DNA of 64,000 nt from NCBI GenBank assembly GCA_030549335.1, contig CM060194.1, positions 16,556,171 to 16,620,170 of the forward strand, in the 5' to 3' direction. Position numbers and translations under genes: made by a program. Below the pieces are notes generated by a model. The model made no database searches. It was not told the DNA's origin and saw nothing but the letters and a program-made list of their open reading frames with translations. Shown here piece after piece: positions 1 to 11,350 of this stretch; position 1 is the stretch's first letter; the number at the start of each line of letters is the position of its first letter. This stretch comes from Pontederia crassipes. Lineage: Eukaryota > Streptophyta > Magnoliopsida > Commelinales > Pontederiaceae.

Positions 1-655
1 TTTCCCATAATTTCATAGTGTGACTCATAAGTTTAATCCCTCTATTATTTGCACAATTCTGAATATCCCCTTTATTTTTGTAAATAGGAACTAATGTACT
101 TAATCTCCAATCATCAGGCATCTTTTTCGACCGTAAAATCTCATTAAATAGTTTACATAACCACAATACACATTTTTCTCCTAAACATTTCCAAACTTCA
201 ATCGGTATACCATCCGGTCCAACGGCTTTACCATTCTCCATTTTCTTAAGAGCTTCGCTAACCTCCGAGACTCTAATTCTACGATAAAATGACCTATTAA
301 GCTCACATTCGCTAACTGTCAAGTCCTCCAAATCACAACGGGAACCTTCACATCCATCATTAAATAGCTTATAGAAATACTCTTCCCATCTGTTCTTAAT
401 ATCTCCTTCAGTAACTAAAACCTTGCCAACTTCATTTTTTATGCATCTTACTTGATCCAAATATCTCGACTCCTTCTCTTTATTCCTTGCAATCTTGTAA
501 ATCCTTTGTTCACCAGCCTTTGTCCCTAACTCCTTATAAAACCCCTCATATGCTTTAGCACGAGCATCACTAACTGCCTTCTTAACCTCCCTTTTCGCCA
601 AACGATACTTTTCCCAATTGTCAGAAATTCGACAAACAATCATGGCCGTAATATT
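1..655 (-). mobile_element. LINE (RTE-like) reverse transcriptase fragment, cut by window edge
   Basis: Read on the minus strand, the whole stretch is one open frame with no stop. It includes NPGR-free LINE hallmarks such as ENGKAVGPDGIP, then MPDDWRLSTLVPIYKNKGD and RGIKLMSHTMKLWE. These are the fingers/palm blocks of plant non-LTR reverse transcriptases of the RTE-like kind. The N-terminal side (about 640 down to 400) matches the linker seen before the RT domain in that family (RIYKIARNKEKESR). The YxDD catalytic block would lie beyond the left edge. At about 640-655 the coding sequence stops abruptly against Athila-like DNA, as expected for a 5'-truncated LINE insertion. Assignment to a LINE is firm; the RTE clade is from memory of family motifs. 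Confidence 0.82.
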
Positions 656-2025
656 TCAATGGTTAGAGAAAATTTCAAAGAGATAATTTAGATAGGGTAA
701 AACCCTAGGGCGCAAAAGAATTCAGATTAAATAATTACGTGTTTAACTTGATTGAGGCGTCAAATCTTGTCAATTATGGCTGAAGCGAAATTAGTTGGGC
801 GCCAAAGTCATGCAGTAATAGAAAACATTAAACCCATGGCGCAATAAATATTTCAAAGAGATTTAACCAACGTGAATTAGGACACAATTTGATTTGCTTG
901 GTCGCCAAACGAAAAGCTATCCACATCTCGGCCGAAACAAAATTGAATCAGCAACTTGAAAGTCATGCATTAATGAAGCCGCAAAACAAATGTTCAAGAA
1001 AGTAAAATTCTCGGTGCTTCATTATCATAGTCATCACGGTCGAAATAAAGCCAAATCAACAGTAATCATGGCATAAAAATAAACTTTAGAAAATTAAGGC
1101 AGAAGGAGGTGCAAAACATACGACAATATTTCAGTAAAGTCGATAGACATTAATCATGGTCGTAAATCTATAAGTCGACACAAGTAACAAATCTTTATTT
1201 AATTAATCAGAAAAATCCACTCGACATCATAATTTTCAAATAGAATAGAGTATCGCCGAAGTCAACAAATTTTAATCTAGAATCAATTGATAATGAGTAA
1301 CTTTTATCTGTAAAAAGAAAGATGTCAGATTATTCACACAAATAAAAATAATTAAAACAAATAGTACAACAATACATATTTACATAAAAAAAGGAATTAC
1401 AGAAAGTTTATTTACAAAAATCTTATTTATAGGAAAATTATTTACATCTCCTAATAATTTATAAAAATCAGAAATCAATTAATAGAATATTCCCCGTCAA
1501 CGGCGTCAGAAACTTGATGAGTAAAATGATGTAGCAAAATAAAATCTCTAGCAAGTACACTAGTCGCTCAAGTAATATAGTAAAAGGAGTACAGAGTGTC
1601 GAATCCACGAAGAATATTATTAATTTAATATCTAATTTTATAAATTAATAAGAGAGGAAAAACATGAATTTTGAAAATAGATTTTTATAATTATAAAATA
1701 AAATACTAAAAATAACATAATGATAAGATAAGATAACGGAGTTGAAGTTAGGTCTTGGGATGATAACAAATTAAGGATAAATATGTGAACTAGAAAGGAT
1801 AAATTAGAGTTCTTAAGATGGATTAAAAAATTTTCTAAGTTATTAATTTATAAGATTAAAATCACAGAGTCCATAAACTGATAATTTTGCTATTTAATCA
1901 AGCAAATCAAACTATCTTAAATTTAATCAAAATCGAAGTCCCACAAACTGGTATTCATGCATATGAGATTAAAATTAAGATGCATTAATATGAAAATCCT
2001 AGACTATTAATTACTCTAGTTATTA
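656..2025 (-). mobile_element. Athila-like LTR element, inverted fragment (LTR 3' part plus leader)
   Basis: Reverse-complemented, this runs from LTR (2025 down to 1515) through a primer-site-like stretch (1508-1490) into a long untranslated leader (1489-656). The leader matches, in inverted orientation, the leader at 3779-4600: shared blocks include the tract around TTTTAATTATTTTTATTT and the stretch before the tRNA-like site. The LTR part corresponds to the 3' portion of the solo LTR at 22717-25096. Its 5' portion is missing here and may be the fragment at 6850-7897. No coding capacity is seen. Confidence 0.72.
1490..1508 (-). promoter_or_regulatory. Primer-binding site, tRNA-Asp type, inverted copy
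   Basis: The minus strand reads TGACGCCGTTGACGGGGAA, close to the usual Athila-type site TGGCGCCGTTGCCGGGGA complementary to the 3' end of tRNA-Asp. It sits six bases after the LTR end at 1515, the expected place. The match to the tRNA is from family knowledge. Confidence 0.65.
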
Positions 2026-3753
2026 ATTCTCTGAATATTTTTATTGTGGATGGATTAATTAAATTTTGATAACTATTTTACAGGAAAAGCCAAGTATATG
2101 ATTATCTAGGGATTATCACTTCGAACTTCACAGGCGCGCCAAATTCACCTAATGATCGGACGACAAATTCATGATCAACTGATTTATCAAGTTGAATTAC
2201 CATCCGCAAGTTGTTAGCTTATGTTTATCAGCCGCAATTCAAATACAAAGATATTATCGACAGTAAAAAGCATTTAATTCTATCATATGATGCAAAATCA
2301 TTAGGCGCAAAATACACTATTTATCATTAGCTGATATTATATGATGATAAAGTTGTTATCGGCCGAGAGACAAATAAGAAGTTTTATCATTGGGCGCAAA
2401 ACATCATCCTTAACCAAGGGGGATGGAGATTATTGGCCGAGAACTCTAACCATGAAGAGAAACATTGGGCGCCAAAGAGATAGAAGTTTTTATCCTTAAC
2501 CAACATTTATTAAGTATTATCAGCATCCTTGGGCGCCAAATAGCATCATAATCATTGGTGGCTGAGAATCAAAGAAGATTTTGTCATCGGGTTCCAAACG
2601 GAGAAGCTTTTATCATTAACCAATGATCAAATTTATCGGCCGTGAAACTATATCGTCAAAATGGATAAAGTCATAAGCAACTCAAGTTTTATCTCATGAA
2701 ATTAAATTCAGCCATACGATATTCACGATCGTGATCAACATGAAGACCCGTCCGCACATAGAGGAGGAAGCCATAGTCCCAACTCGTGCTTTGAAGTGCG
2801 GTTTTTTTCTACGGTGAGTCGTGAGTTATGCAGTCTTCAACCAAGAGAGAGAGTTGATCGGACGGTAGTTGATCCAGACGCTCAGACAACATCCAAGGAT
2901 CCTAATTTATTCTTGGTGTAATTCTTCCAATTATTGTTTTGTTATTATCTCTCTACAATTCTAGGATGAATTCCATGTTTTTATATTCTATATTTTAAGA
3001 GATTATTAATTGAAGGAAACTATTTGGACCCAATATTATTTATTTTAATATTTTTTGATCAATTATTTAATTGCACTTAATGTTGTTGATTTAATTATTT
3101 GAATTTCTGAGTTAAGTAATTATCAGTTTGTGGACTATTTGATTTTAGAATTCATTAATTAAATTAACTAATCTATTGTGAAATTAATAATTGACATAAG
3201 TAGTGTGTGGAGAATCAAGTTTGCATGGTCTATCAATATATACCAGTTTGTGGAGTGATTAATAGTCTAGTGAATCCAATTTAATGCATCTTAATATTAA
3301 TATGATTTGATGGGATGTCAGTTTGTGGAGACTTCAATTCTTATTAAATTAAGATAGTTCTGCATGCTTAGGTTGAAGGGATGTTAGTCATGGAGACCGC
3401 AAGTTAATCATATTAGATTACTAATTTAGAAAAACTCTAATCCATCTTTAAAGTAAATTTATCTTTTATGATTCAAATATTTATCCTAATCAATTTTCAT
3501 CCTAAGGCCAAACTTCAGCACCACTATACTATATATTATTATTATCTTATCTTATTTTCTATATTTTATTCTATAATTACAAAACTTATTTCCAAAAATC
3601 CATATTTTTCCTCTCTTATTAATTTATAAGATCATATATTTTATTAATAATATTCCCCGTAGATTCAACACTCTTCACTCCTTTTTACAATATTACTTGA
3701 GCGACTAGTGCACTTACTAGCGATTTCATTTTGCTACATAATTTTATGCATCA
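2026..3753 (+). mobile_element. Athila-like LTR, forward copy (first ~115 bp missing)
   Basis: This aligns along its length with the solo LTR at 22717-25096. Shared blocks include GTGGATGGATTAATTAAATT near the start, a run of GCGCCAAA and GGCCGAGA motifs alternating with TTATCATTAACCAA-like words (2100-2700), CTTTGAAGTGCG, and the terminal block ACTTGAGCGACTAGTGCACT to ATGCATCA at 3753. Compared with the solo LTR, roughly the first 115 bp are absent. The TATA-like CTATAAATA of the solo copy has become CATAGAGG near 2757, so the copy has probably lost its promoter. It is followed directly by the primer site and leader of the same element. Confidence 0.75.
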
Positions 3754-3759
3754 AGTTTT

Positions 3760-3778
3760 TGGCGTCGAGGAATATTTT
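3760..3778 (+). promoter_or_regulatory. Degenerate primer-binding site of the forward Athila-like element
   Basis: TGGCGTCGAGGAATATT starts six bases after the LTR end. It looks like the tRNA-Asp-type site with an internal loss of a few bases, compared with the better preserved inverted copy at 1490-1508. Confidence 0.55.
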
Positions 3779-5289
3779 ATTAATTGATTTCTGATTTTTA
3801 AAAATTATTAAGAGACGTAAATAAAATATGTAAATAATTTTCTGTAAATAATTTTTCTGTAAAGCCTTCTTTTATGTAAATATGCATTATTGTACTATTT
3901 GTTTTAATTATTTTTATTTATGTAAATAATCTTAACATCTTTCTTTTTGCAGATAAAGGTCATGGGATTATTAATTGATTTTAGATTAAAATTTGTTGAC
4001 TTTCGACAATACTCTATTCTATTTTAAAATTTTGACGCCGAGTTGACTTTCTAATTAATTGGATAGAGATTTTCTTTTACTTATGTGTCGACTTATGAAT
4101 TTATGTCTGTGATTAATTTTTTTCAACCTTACTGGAAATAGCGTCGTATGTTTTGCATCTCGGTTTGTCAATTTTCTTTTGTGCCTCTATTTTATTAATT
4201 TTACAACAAAGGTTTTAGCTCATGAAATTTTTACTTTGAGCCTAGGATTTTTTTATTATGCATGATTTTCACGCCCGATTATTGGCTTACGGATTTTTAC
4301 TGCCGTAATTTTAATTTATGTATGATTTGAACTGTAAGTGCCCAAGCTGATTGAACAATAATTTGACAAATAATCAAATTAATTCCTTCGCTACTTTGGT
4401 GCCTAGGGATTTTAAATTCTTTTACAGCCGCGACATTATTTGATAACTTTGTCGCCCAACGATTGTTAATTCTCTGAACTTCATTTTACGTTGTGAAATT
4501 TGATTTGACATTGTGTCGGTCGTAATTCTTATTGTTTTCTGTATGATGCCCAAGTAAATCAAGTTTATTAATCTCTCTATATTTCTTACTGATTTTTACG
4601 CCCATCTATTAATTTATTCTTTTGCAGCCATAATTTGGTTCCATCGTTTTATCTGAATTTGTCCGAATTTGTTTTGCAATGATACAAATGTTAATTTTAT
4701 TTTCTCTCGGGCATTGTTTAACTATTTTAGTTTTGCACCTGCATGTTGACATCAATGAAGTTTTTAATCCAGAGGATAATTTCTCCAAGTCGTTTTGGCC
4801 GCTGCTAATTTGGAAAAATAACGATGATAAGATTCTTCGATAAAGATTCTTTTGCGCCACGGATTACTTTTGTGTGTCCGAGTTTTAGCACTACAATGAA
4901 TTCTGATTATTATATTGATAAGTCTATTTTTCACAATTGCGAAGATCGGTTTCTAAATTTAACTGATTTTATCAGATTATTCTATTTTTAACCTTGATCT
5001 TATCTTTAATGAATTTTCAACAATTTCATTTTCGAAGAGTTCCTAAAAAAAAGTTTTGGACAAGTAATTTTCGATTAAAACTTTCGATATTGTTTTCTAA
5101 TTATGAACTTCACCCTTCTAAATTGTAATTATCAACTTTTGACGAAGGAATCATTTTAGCCACAGTCAACAAAATATTTTTGAACTCATTTCCAATGATT
5201 AATTGTGACTCATTATCTATAATATAATATATTATTTTTTTATTTTTGTATATTCTTTTCTTCTCTTATTTTTTTATTTACTAAAAAAT
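3779..5289 (+). other. Long untranslated leader of the Athila-like element
   Basis: There are about 1.5 kb between primer site and gag with no credible coding frame. It is AT-rich and has scattered TTGCGCC/GCCGxAAT words like those in the LTR. The first ~850 bp pair with the inverted copy at 656-1489. A pyrimidine tract plus TTGCAG at about 5293-5300 could be a splice acceptor ahead of gag. Confidence 0.55.
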
Positions 5290-6700
5290 TGTTGTTGCAG
5301 GTACTATTGAAAATTTAATCACAATCAATCCTGGAATATAACTCCATACTAGGAATTCAAGTCCACTTTTGGAATTTGATCCTAAAATTGAAAGAACGAC
5401 TCGTCGATTAAGGAAGAGTATAAGAAGAATGACTAAACAAGAAGCACGCAACAATTAGAGACAGAAACAACAAAATGAAATAGTGCATCCACAAAATAAT
5501 CATCATGAAGAAGAAGTGGAGTTTTCAATGAGAGAATATGTCTCAGCAGATACGGTGACCGAGAATTATGCATCCTGCTTTCGGATATTAATGCAAATAA
5601 TTTTGCTATAAATCCGGCAATCGTGAGGATGATACAAACATCTCATTTGGAGGAGGATTTCATGAAGACCCTCATGATTATATTGACAAATTTCTTGCTA
5701 ATCTGAGCACCTTTAGAAATAATAATGTTTCTTCTTAAATTATTTTTTATTATTTCTACAATCCCTACGTGATAAAGCTTCTAAATGGTTTAAAATTTTG
5801 CCTGCAAGATCGATTCACTCATGATTGGACCTAGTAGAAAAAATTGTTGGAAAATATTGCCCACCACAAAAAGTAGGCAAGTATCGAAAAAAGCTAAGGG
5901 CATTTGTTCAGGACGATGATGAGACATTATATGACGCCTGAGAACGTTATAAGGAACTGTTAGCTAGAGTTCCTGATAATAAAATTTCAAAATGGCAGTG
6001 ATAGAAGATTTCTACCATGGATTGTGAGCTGCAGATCAAGATAAGCTCAACCAATCAGCAGGAGGGATAGTGTTGGGATCTAAACACCCAAGTGACATAC
6101 AAGATATTATTGAAGTTGTAGCCCTCAAGTCAAGTTAAGAAAGGAGGTCACCTCGTCGAACTCATGATGTACATGCTGCACAAGGAGTAATCTTCTGAAG
6201 TAGTGGCTCAGCTAGAGTTACTCAATAAAAAATTCGAGCAAATGATATCACTAATGGGAAATTCAAACAATTATTGCCCTACAGGTAACACTTCATATTC
6301 AAATCAAATTGAAAATGCTAACTTTATTTTCAACCCATTTTTCAGGAGCAAGGATTATGGTTGGAGAAACAATCTAAAGTTTGCCTATAATTAGAATCAA
6401 GGCCAACCTTTTGGTCCACCAAAAGATTATATACCGAAAAGACAACCTGATGCTCTCCAATATCATTCATCAAATCACATGCAGGAGATGATGGCGTACC
6501 ATGCAATCATTGCAAAAGGATATGGTGTCTACAACCACTAGTCAGGATGCACCAATTCAAAATTTGGAAAGACAATTGGGCCAGATGGTGACACAACTGA
6601 CTAGACGTACACCGAGCTCTCTTCCAAGCAACACAGGAAAAAATCCAAGGGGAGAAGAGCAAAATAAGCCTTGATGATCGGGACTAAGTCAAGTTGAAGA
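5290..6700 (+). pseudogene. Athila-like gag, decayed
   Basis: Fragments in shifting frames resemble Ty3/gypsy Athila-type gag. One is LEFDPKIERTTRRLRKSIRR near the N-terminus. Another is an NNFAINPAIVRMIQTSHLEE-like block at 5590-5660, and another a DKASKWFKILPARSI-like block. VGKYRKKLRAFVQDDDETLY (5870-5930) is the region that in the family follows the conserved Trp of the retrotransposon gag domain, and FYHGL lies at 6010. In-frame stops occur (for example after TKQEARNN at about 5457 and at 5940), with several frameshifts. The sequence runs out near 6700 with no protease or polymerase following. It cannot make a full gag. Confidence 0.7.
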
Positions 6701-6849
6701 CTAAAAAATTGGAACTATTTCTACCCTTTTTCTTTATATTAATCTTTACTTAGTTAATGATTAATATGTTAATTGTATTTAAAATTAGTTTGGGTGATTT
6801 TAATTACTTTAGTAGTCTATTTTATTTTTATGGAATCATCTATTTAATA
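6701..6849. other. AT-rich junction, no feature recognised
   Basis: AT-rich sequence between the decayed gag and the inverted LTR fragment. No motif assigns it to either side. Confidence 0.4.
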
Positions 6850-7897
6850 TTTTATTTTATGGAGAAATTCTCTACGACTAATTGCATGAAATTTACGCCT
6901 GAGCCATTCAGGTTAATTGGATTCACTGGATGCCTATATTCCACAACACGCCGAACTCCAACACCCCCTGACACCGAATCAAGATATGACATTTCACGGG
7001 TGGCAAAGACGATCGAATAGCACCTAACTTCCCGACGTGATAGTATAACACGGGCGCTCACGAAGCCTAAAGTCTCTCGACACACAGTAGAAGAAAACCA
7101 CACTTTAAAGCACGAATTAGATTGATGGTATCTTCCTCTCTTTATAGGTGCGAACGGTCTTCACGGGCGTAAATCGTTCGGTCGAATTTAACTTCGTGAA
7201 GATAAACTTTAGATCCTTCAAATCTCATAAAACTTTGGTTAATGATAAAACCTTATCCATTTGGCGCTTGTAATAAACTCCTCTTTGATTCTCGGCCACC
7301 AAATAATCACCTTGGTTAATGATGGTGGTTTTGCGTTCAATGATTGGTTAATGACAGATGATACTAACTAAGTATTGGTTAAGTATAAACTTCTTGGGTG
7401 TTACGTTCGATAATCTTGAATGTTGGTTAATGATGAAAAGCTTCTCAATTCTTTATCGTCCAATGATAGGGACATCACCTTGGTTTATGATAGAGTTTTG
7501 CACCCAACGATTGATAGGAGTTTACGGTCGATAATCTTCATTTCCCTTAGTTAAGGATGATGTTTTGCGCCCATGATCATGGCTGCTAAAAATAAATATT
7601 GGTTAACGATAAGATCATTTCATCCAATTTTACGAATCTTCCCTTGGATATGCTTCACGACTGATAACTTCTTGAGTTTGGTTCCCGGTGATGCATATTA
7701 GTTTGATGCACATCCCATGTACTCGGCTTTTTCTGCAAGATAATTATCAAAATTTAATTAATCCACCCACAATTAAAATATTCAGAGAATTAAAATTGAT
7801 AAATCCAAAATTATGACTAAAAGTGGCTGAAAATGATGCATGCCATGATGAAATTACGAAAATATTAATTAAAATATGTTATATTTTACATCCATCA
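6850..7897 (-). mobile_element. Athila-like LTR, inverted fragment (5' part)
   Basis: On the minus strand this begins TGATGGATGTAAAATATAAC (7897 downward), matching the TGATGCATGCAAAATATAAT start of the solo LTR at 22717. It continues through the block before AAAAGCCGAGTACATG, the GGCCGAGAATC and TTGGTTAATGATAA-rich zone, and a TATA-like CCTATAAAGAG (7141-7147 in plus). Matching is clear to about 7050 and fades by 6850. Together with 1515-2025 it could be one inverted LTR split by the forward element between them. Confidence 0.68.
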
Positions 7898-7916
7898 ATT
7901 GTGCTGGCCACCACCT

Positions 7917-9102
7917 TGTTGGGTCAAAGTTTCAATGACTTATGAAATTATATTTTGATGAAACAACCCTCGAAAGATTAAAATGCTGAAAAAGTCCAAA
8001 AAAAGAGATAACTTTATGCATAATTTTGATTACATAATTGACTATGAAATGATTAGATTTTGGATGAATATTCGCAGCAAATTTGTAAAGAATTCTATTA
8101 GCTTTTGATGGACTTCAAGATTATCTAATTTGGATAACTGTGCAAAATGTTATGATGAAAAGAGTGCAGGTCGGTCAACCTGCAGGTCGACGCAAAGAAG
8201 GACGGTCGATAGTCCGGTCGACCAAATGAAGATGCCAGTCGACTGATCCAAAACCGGTTGACATCGAAACTATACTGGTCGAGAGTCCGGTCGACGGCTA
8301 CAAATCAAAACTGCGAGACTGTACTGGTCGAGACATCGGTCAATAATCCGGTCGACCGATCAGCTGCGGTAACTGGAGAAATGGCACAACGGTCACATAG
8401 ACCGGTCCAGAATTTTGGTCGGCCGACCTCCGAGTCAAATGAACAGTAACGGTCAAATTTGAAGGAGAAATTTGTGAAATAATTTCTGGACGAATTTTCC
8501 ACACATTGAAGGCTATAAAAGGAGTGTCAAGACCAGAGGCAAAGACACTCGTTCACTCATTGAAGAAAAGCTTCAAGTTGTCAAAGAGAGACCATTTCTT
8601 GAAGTCTTCATTTTATAGCTTTCTCATTCTTTCCCTCTTCTTCTTTTGTGAGCTTAGTTTTGTAAAAGAGAGAAACACTTTTGTTTAGAAAAATTAGAGA
8701 GAGAGGTTCAAAATCTTACCTCTTGAACGAGAGAAATAGATTAGCTTCCTAGGAGGAGAGGTTGCCTTGCCTCTCGAAGCGGAGAAAAAAGCGGTGGTGT
8801 AAAGGGCTTTCTTCCTTGCCCCATTTGGAACAAAGAAAGTGGTAGTGGAATCTCCGACGGTCTCGAGGTCGAGAAGTCGGAGCGGGGACGTAGGCCAAGG
8901 TGTGGCCGAACCTCGTCAACAAACCACCGTGTCCATTTGAGTTTGATTTTCTCTCTGTCTCCCCATTCATATTGAATTTATGATCTGAATTATAAAGGAT
9001 TTAAGAATCGGTTTTGTGCTTCCGCGATGATTTTTGTGAATTGATAATTTCAATTGAACACCAATTCAACCCCCCCTTCTTGGTGCCCTTTGGGATCCTA
9101 CA
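7917..9102 (+). mobile_element. Solo LTR, Ty1/copia (SIRE-like), with 5-bp target duplication
   Basis: The element starts TGTTGGGTCAAAG and ends CAACCCCCCCTTCTTG...GGGATCCTACA, the end style of SIRE/Maximus copia LTRs. The 5 bp before it (7912-7916, CACCT) are repeated after it (9103-9107, CACCT), so both edges are fixed. It is 1186 bp long and has no internal coding region, so it is a solo LTR. A TATA box lies at 8514-8520. The 8170-8400 zone is rich in GGTCGA/GGTCGACC words. It sits just beyond the end of the inverted Athila-like LTR. Confidence 0.9.
8514..8520 (+). promoter_or_regulatory. TATA box of the solo copia-type LTR
   Basis: TATAAAA in the context AAGGCTATAAAAGGAG, about 600 bp into the LTR, where the U3/R boundary is expected. 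Confidence 0.65.
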
Positions 9103-10369
9103 CACCTCCCAAACAGCAGTGTCCTCTGCAACATAGAAAAATTATATAACCATATCAACATTAAAAATCATATAAATTTTATAATATTAAAATCCACATA
9201 ACCATATAAAGTATTATATAACATTACAAACATTAATCATTTACGAGATATGTTGCCTGATGGTTGAGTACTCGGATTATCTCCATACTTCTCGGCCATC
9301 TTCTTATTCTACGTATCATAAAAAATTTAAACATTGCACATTTTTAAAACACTACGGGAAGTGGGTGTGACCAAGTCATTGGTCTTCCTACTCTTATGTG
9401 TGGCCTCCTAGACCACGTCACCTTCTTTTTTCTCCTGCAACAAAGTTTTAAATTTTACAAAATAAGTAAGTATAAGATAAAAGTTTGATTACTCAATTGT
9501 GTATCTACATTACCGTGCGTCGCCGATGCTCATCAAATTGAATCGATCCGCCAGTGCGGATGTGGACTTTGAGCTTCGAAAGTATGTTAACTTTTTCCTT
9601 TTCAAATTTTATCTATCATTCTTCATCCATCATGTATCAACAATAAATACTTAGACGTTGTAAAATTACAAATAAAATATAAATGATTCAAATGTGACCT
9701 CACTCACCACTTCCAACATAGACTCCTAAACTGGGCGTCTAATATGTCTAAGGCATCTCTGTATGCCCTGATCCATATTGAGGCTAGCGGATGGGAAGAC
9801 CTTGAGAAACTTATATAGACAATTTCAGAGGCGTTTTGCAACCACCTCTTTGAAGCATCTTTAAATCGTCCCCAAACTAACTTAGAACGAAACTGATTTG
9901 CTTCCTAAAAAATATTATAAAAGCTAGTAATTTAAAAATAATATAAAACACATTATCTAACACAAAAAGATCATATAGTAAATATACAAAATACATCATC
10001 CCGCATGAATTGGGGCCTCTTTCCACGATCTTACGCTTTCTGGCAAGTGGGCAAAGACAAACAGCACTGACATCCCACACGATAAAAGCGGGTATGAAAA
10101 TGATCCTACAATTTACAAAGAATAATTAACTTTTTAATTAGAATAAAATTTATAAAAATTATTTAACTTACGATCAAGTAATATTGTTATGATCACCCCA
10201 TTATCGTGGAAACCCTTCTTGTGTCGAAGAGGAATCATCATTGAGAAGGTCCGACATAATCGATGGGTCCCGTTACAGAATAAATCATTAACGTAACATC
10301 AAATTGAACTAACGATCATTGAGATATATACAACAAAGTTCTCACCTCGTATGATATCTAGGGCAGCAT

Positions 10370-10950
10370 GATCTGTGGCAGTCTGCTCGTTAGAATGTGA
10401 CGATCCGACTACTTGTCTCATTGGGAATAGCAACTAGCACCATTAAAATGAGAAATGATTAATGTAATTGCATGACAAACATAAATTAAACAATACAAAA
10501 TATATCACATGGCTTAATATGCCTATCACCATCGATGGTTGTGTGGAGTGGACGCTGGAATATGGAGAAGCATCCATCACTCTCGGCGGCATGGTAGCAA
10601 CTGTCATCATAAAAAATAGTTAAATTAATTATATATATTTAAATTAAATACACAAAAATAGCCTAGGGTGATAGATCGTCATCGTGTGATCAGAATGTCC
10701 CATCAATTGACTGCCCGCTATGTGACGATCCAACTATGTGCCCCGTCGATGGTGGAGCAATTGTCATCATAAAAGATAATTAAAATAGTTGCATGTAGAA
10801 GATATATTAAAAATATAAAAGTAACATGGAGTGATGCATCGACCATCGTCTTGCGAGAAAGATGACCCACCAGTGAACCATGTACTATGTGATGATCTGG
10901 CTATGTGCCCCATCGGCAGTGGAGTAACTATCGCCATAAAAGAATTAATT
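10370..10950. repeat. Four degenerate tandem copies of a CACTA exon segment
   Basis: A module of roughly 120-170 bp recurs around 10390-10460, 10540-10620, 10700-10790 and 10850-10950. Each contains a GTGACGATCC(G/A)ACTA-type stretch, a TGTGCCCC(G/A)TCG-like stretch and a TGTCATCATAAAA-like end. On the minus strand the copies encode variants of 'AIVTPLPMGHIARSSHS'. Confidence 0.55.
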
Positions 10951-11160
10951 TGTGTATTTTAGTAAGAAATCATTGTAATATAGATCATTCTCCACATCAT
11001 ATACAAGGCATGGGCATAAGATTTCACCATATGAAGAAGTAACACCTCCATTTCCATATGCTACTTTAATAAATTCATCAACATCATTCTTATATTCTAT
11101 TGTTATAGCGCCATACTTATCCTTCCAATGATGAATCCAAGTACGATATGGCTTTTCCAT
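10945..11160 (-). CDS. Transposase-associated domain fragment of the CACTA relic
   Basis: A 71-residue open frame starts MEKPYRTWIHHWKDKYG, carries EYKNDVDEFIKVAY and ends its conserved part with GEILCPCLVY. This is the pattern of the Transpos_assoc domain (PF13963) found at the N-terminus of plant CACTA proteins: an initial 'Me+.W.....ys.eY.dgv..Fi..A' block and a 'g.i.CPC' zinc-ligand pair. Here the later Cys of the usual 'CPCxxC' is replaced. It is probably exon 1 of the relic on this strand. It has no function on its own. Confidence 0.65.
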   Translation of the reverse strand: MEKPYRTWIHHWKDKYGAITIEYKNDVDEFIKVAYGNGGVTSSYGEILCPCLVYDVENDLYYNDFLLKYTN

Positions 11161-11350
11161 TTCGATAATAAAAAATGAAAATAGGGACTTACTATAAATG
11201 ACGGTGTCAGGATTGAGAAGAATGATGGAAAACCTAGTAGAGGCAGCCTCGAGAAAGGACGGTGAAAAAACTGCATAGAAAGAAAAACATGTATAAAATG
11301 AGATCTACTTTGGTTATAAATTTTATTCAAAGTTTGAAGAAGCACCTACT

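Larger units (their letters stand above)
9110..11350 (-). pseudogene. CACTA (En/Spm-type) transposase region, decayed
   Basis: On the minus strand short exon-like pieces match the plant Ptta/En/Spm transposase family. A Transpos_assoc-like N-terminal piece lies at 10945-11160. FRSKLVWGRFKDASKRWLQN-like sequence lies at about 9700-9895, a piece reading HIRTGGSIQFDEHRRR at 9510-9590, and MAEKYGDNPSTQPS at 9240-9310. The last two resemble the C-terminal PF03004-type segments with a 'tGGS..F.EHR' core and a 'aekYge' block. Pieces are separated by AT-rich intron-like DNA and contain stops. No full transposase or clear CACTA ends were found. The left side is cut by the solo LTR target site. Confidence 0.65.
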
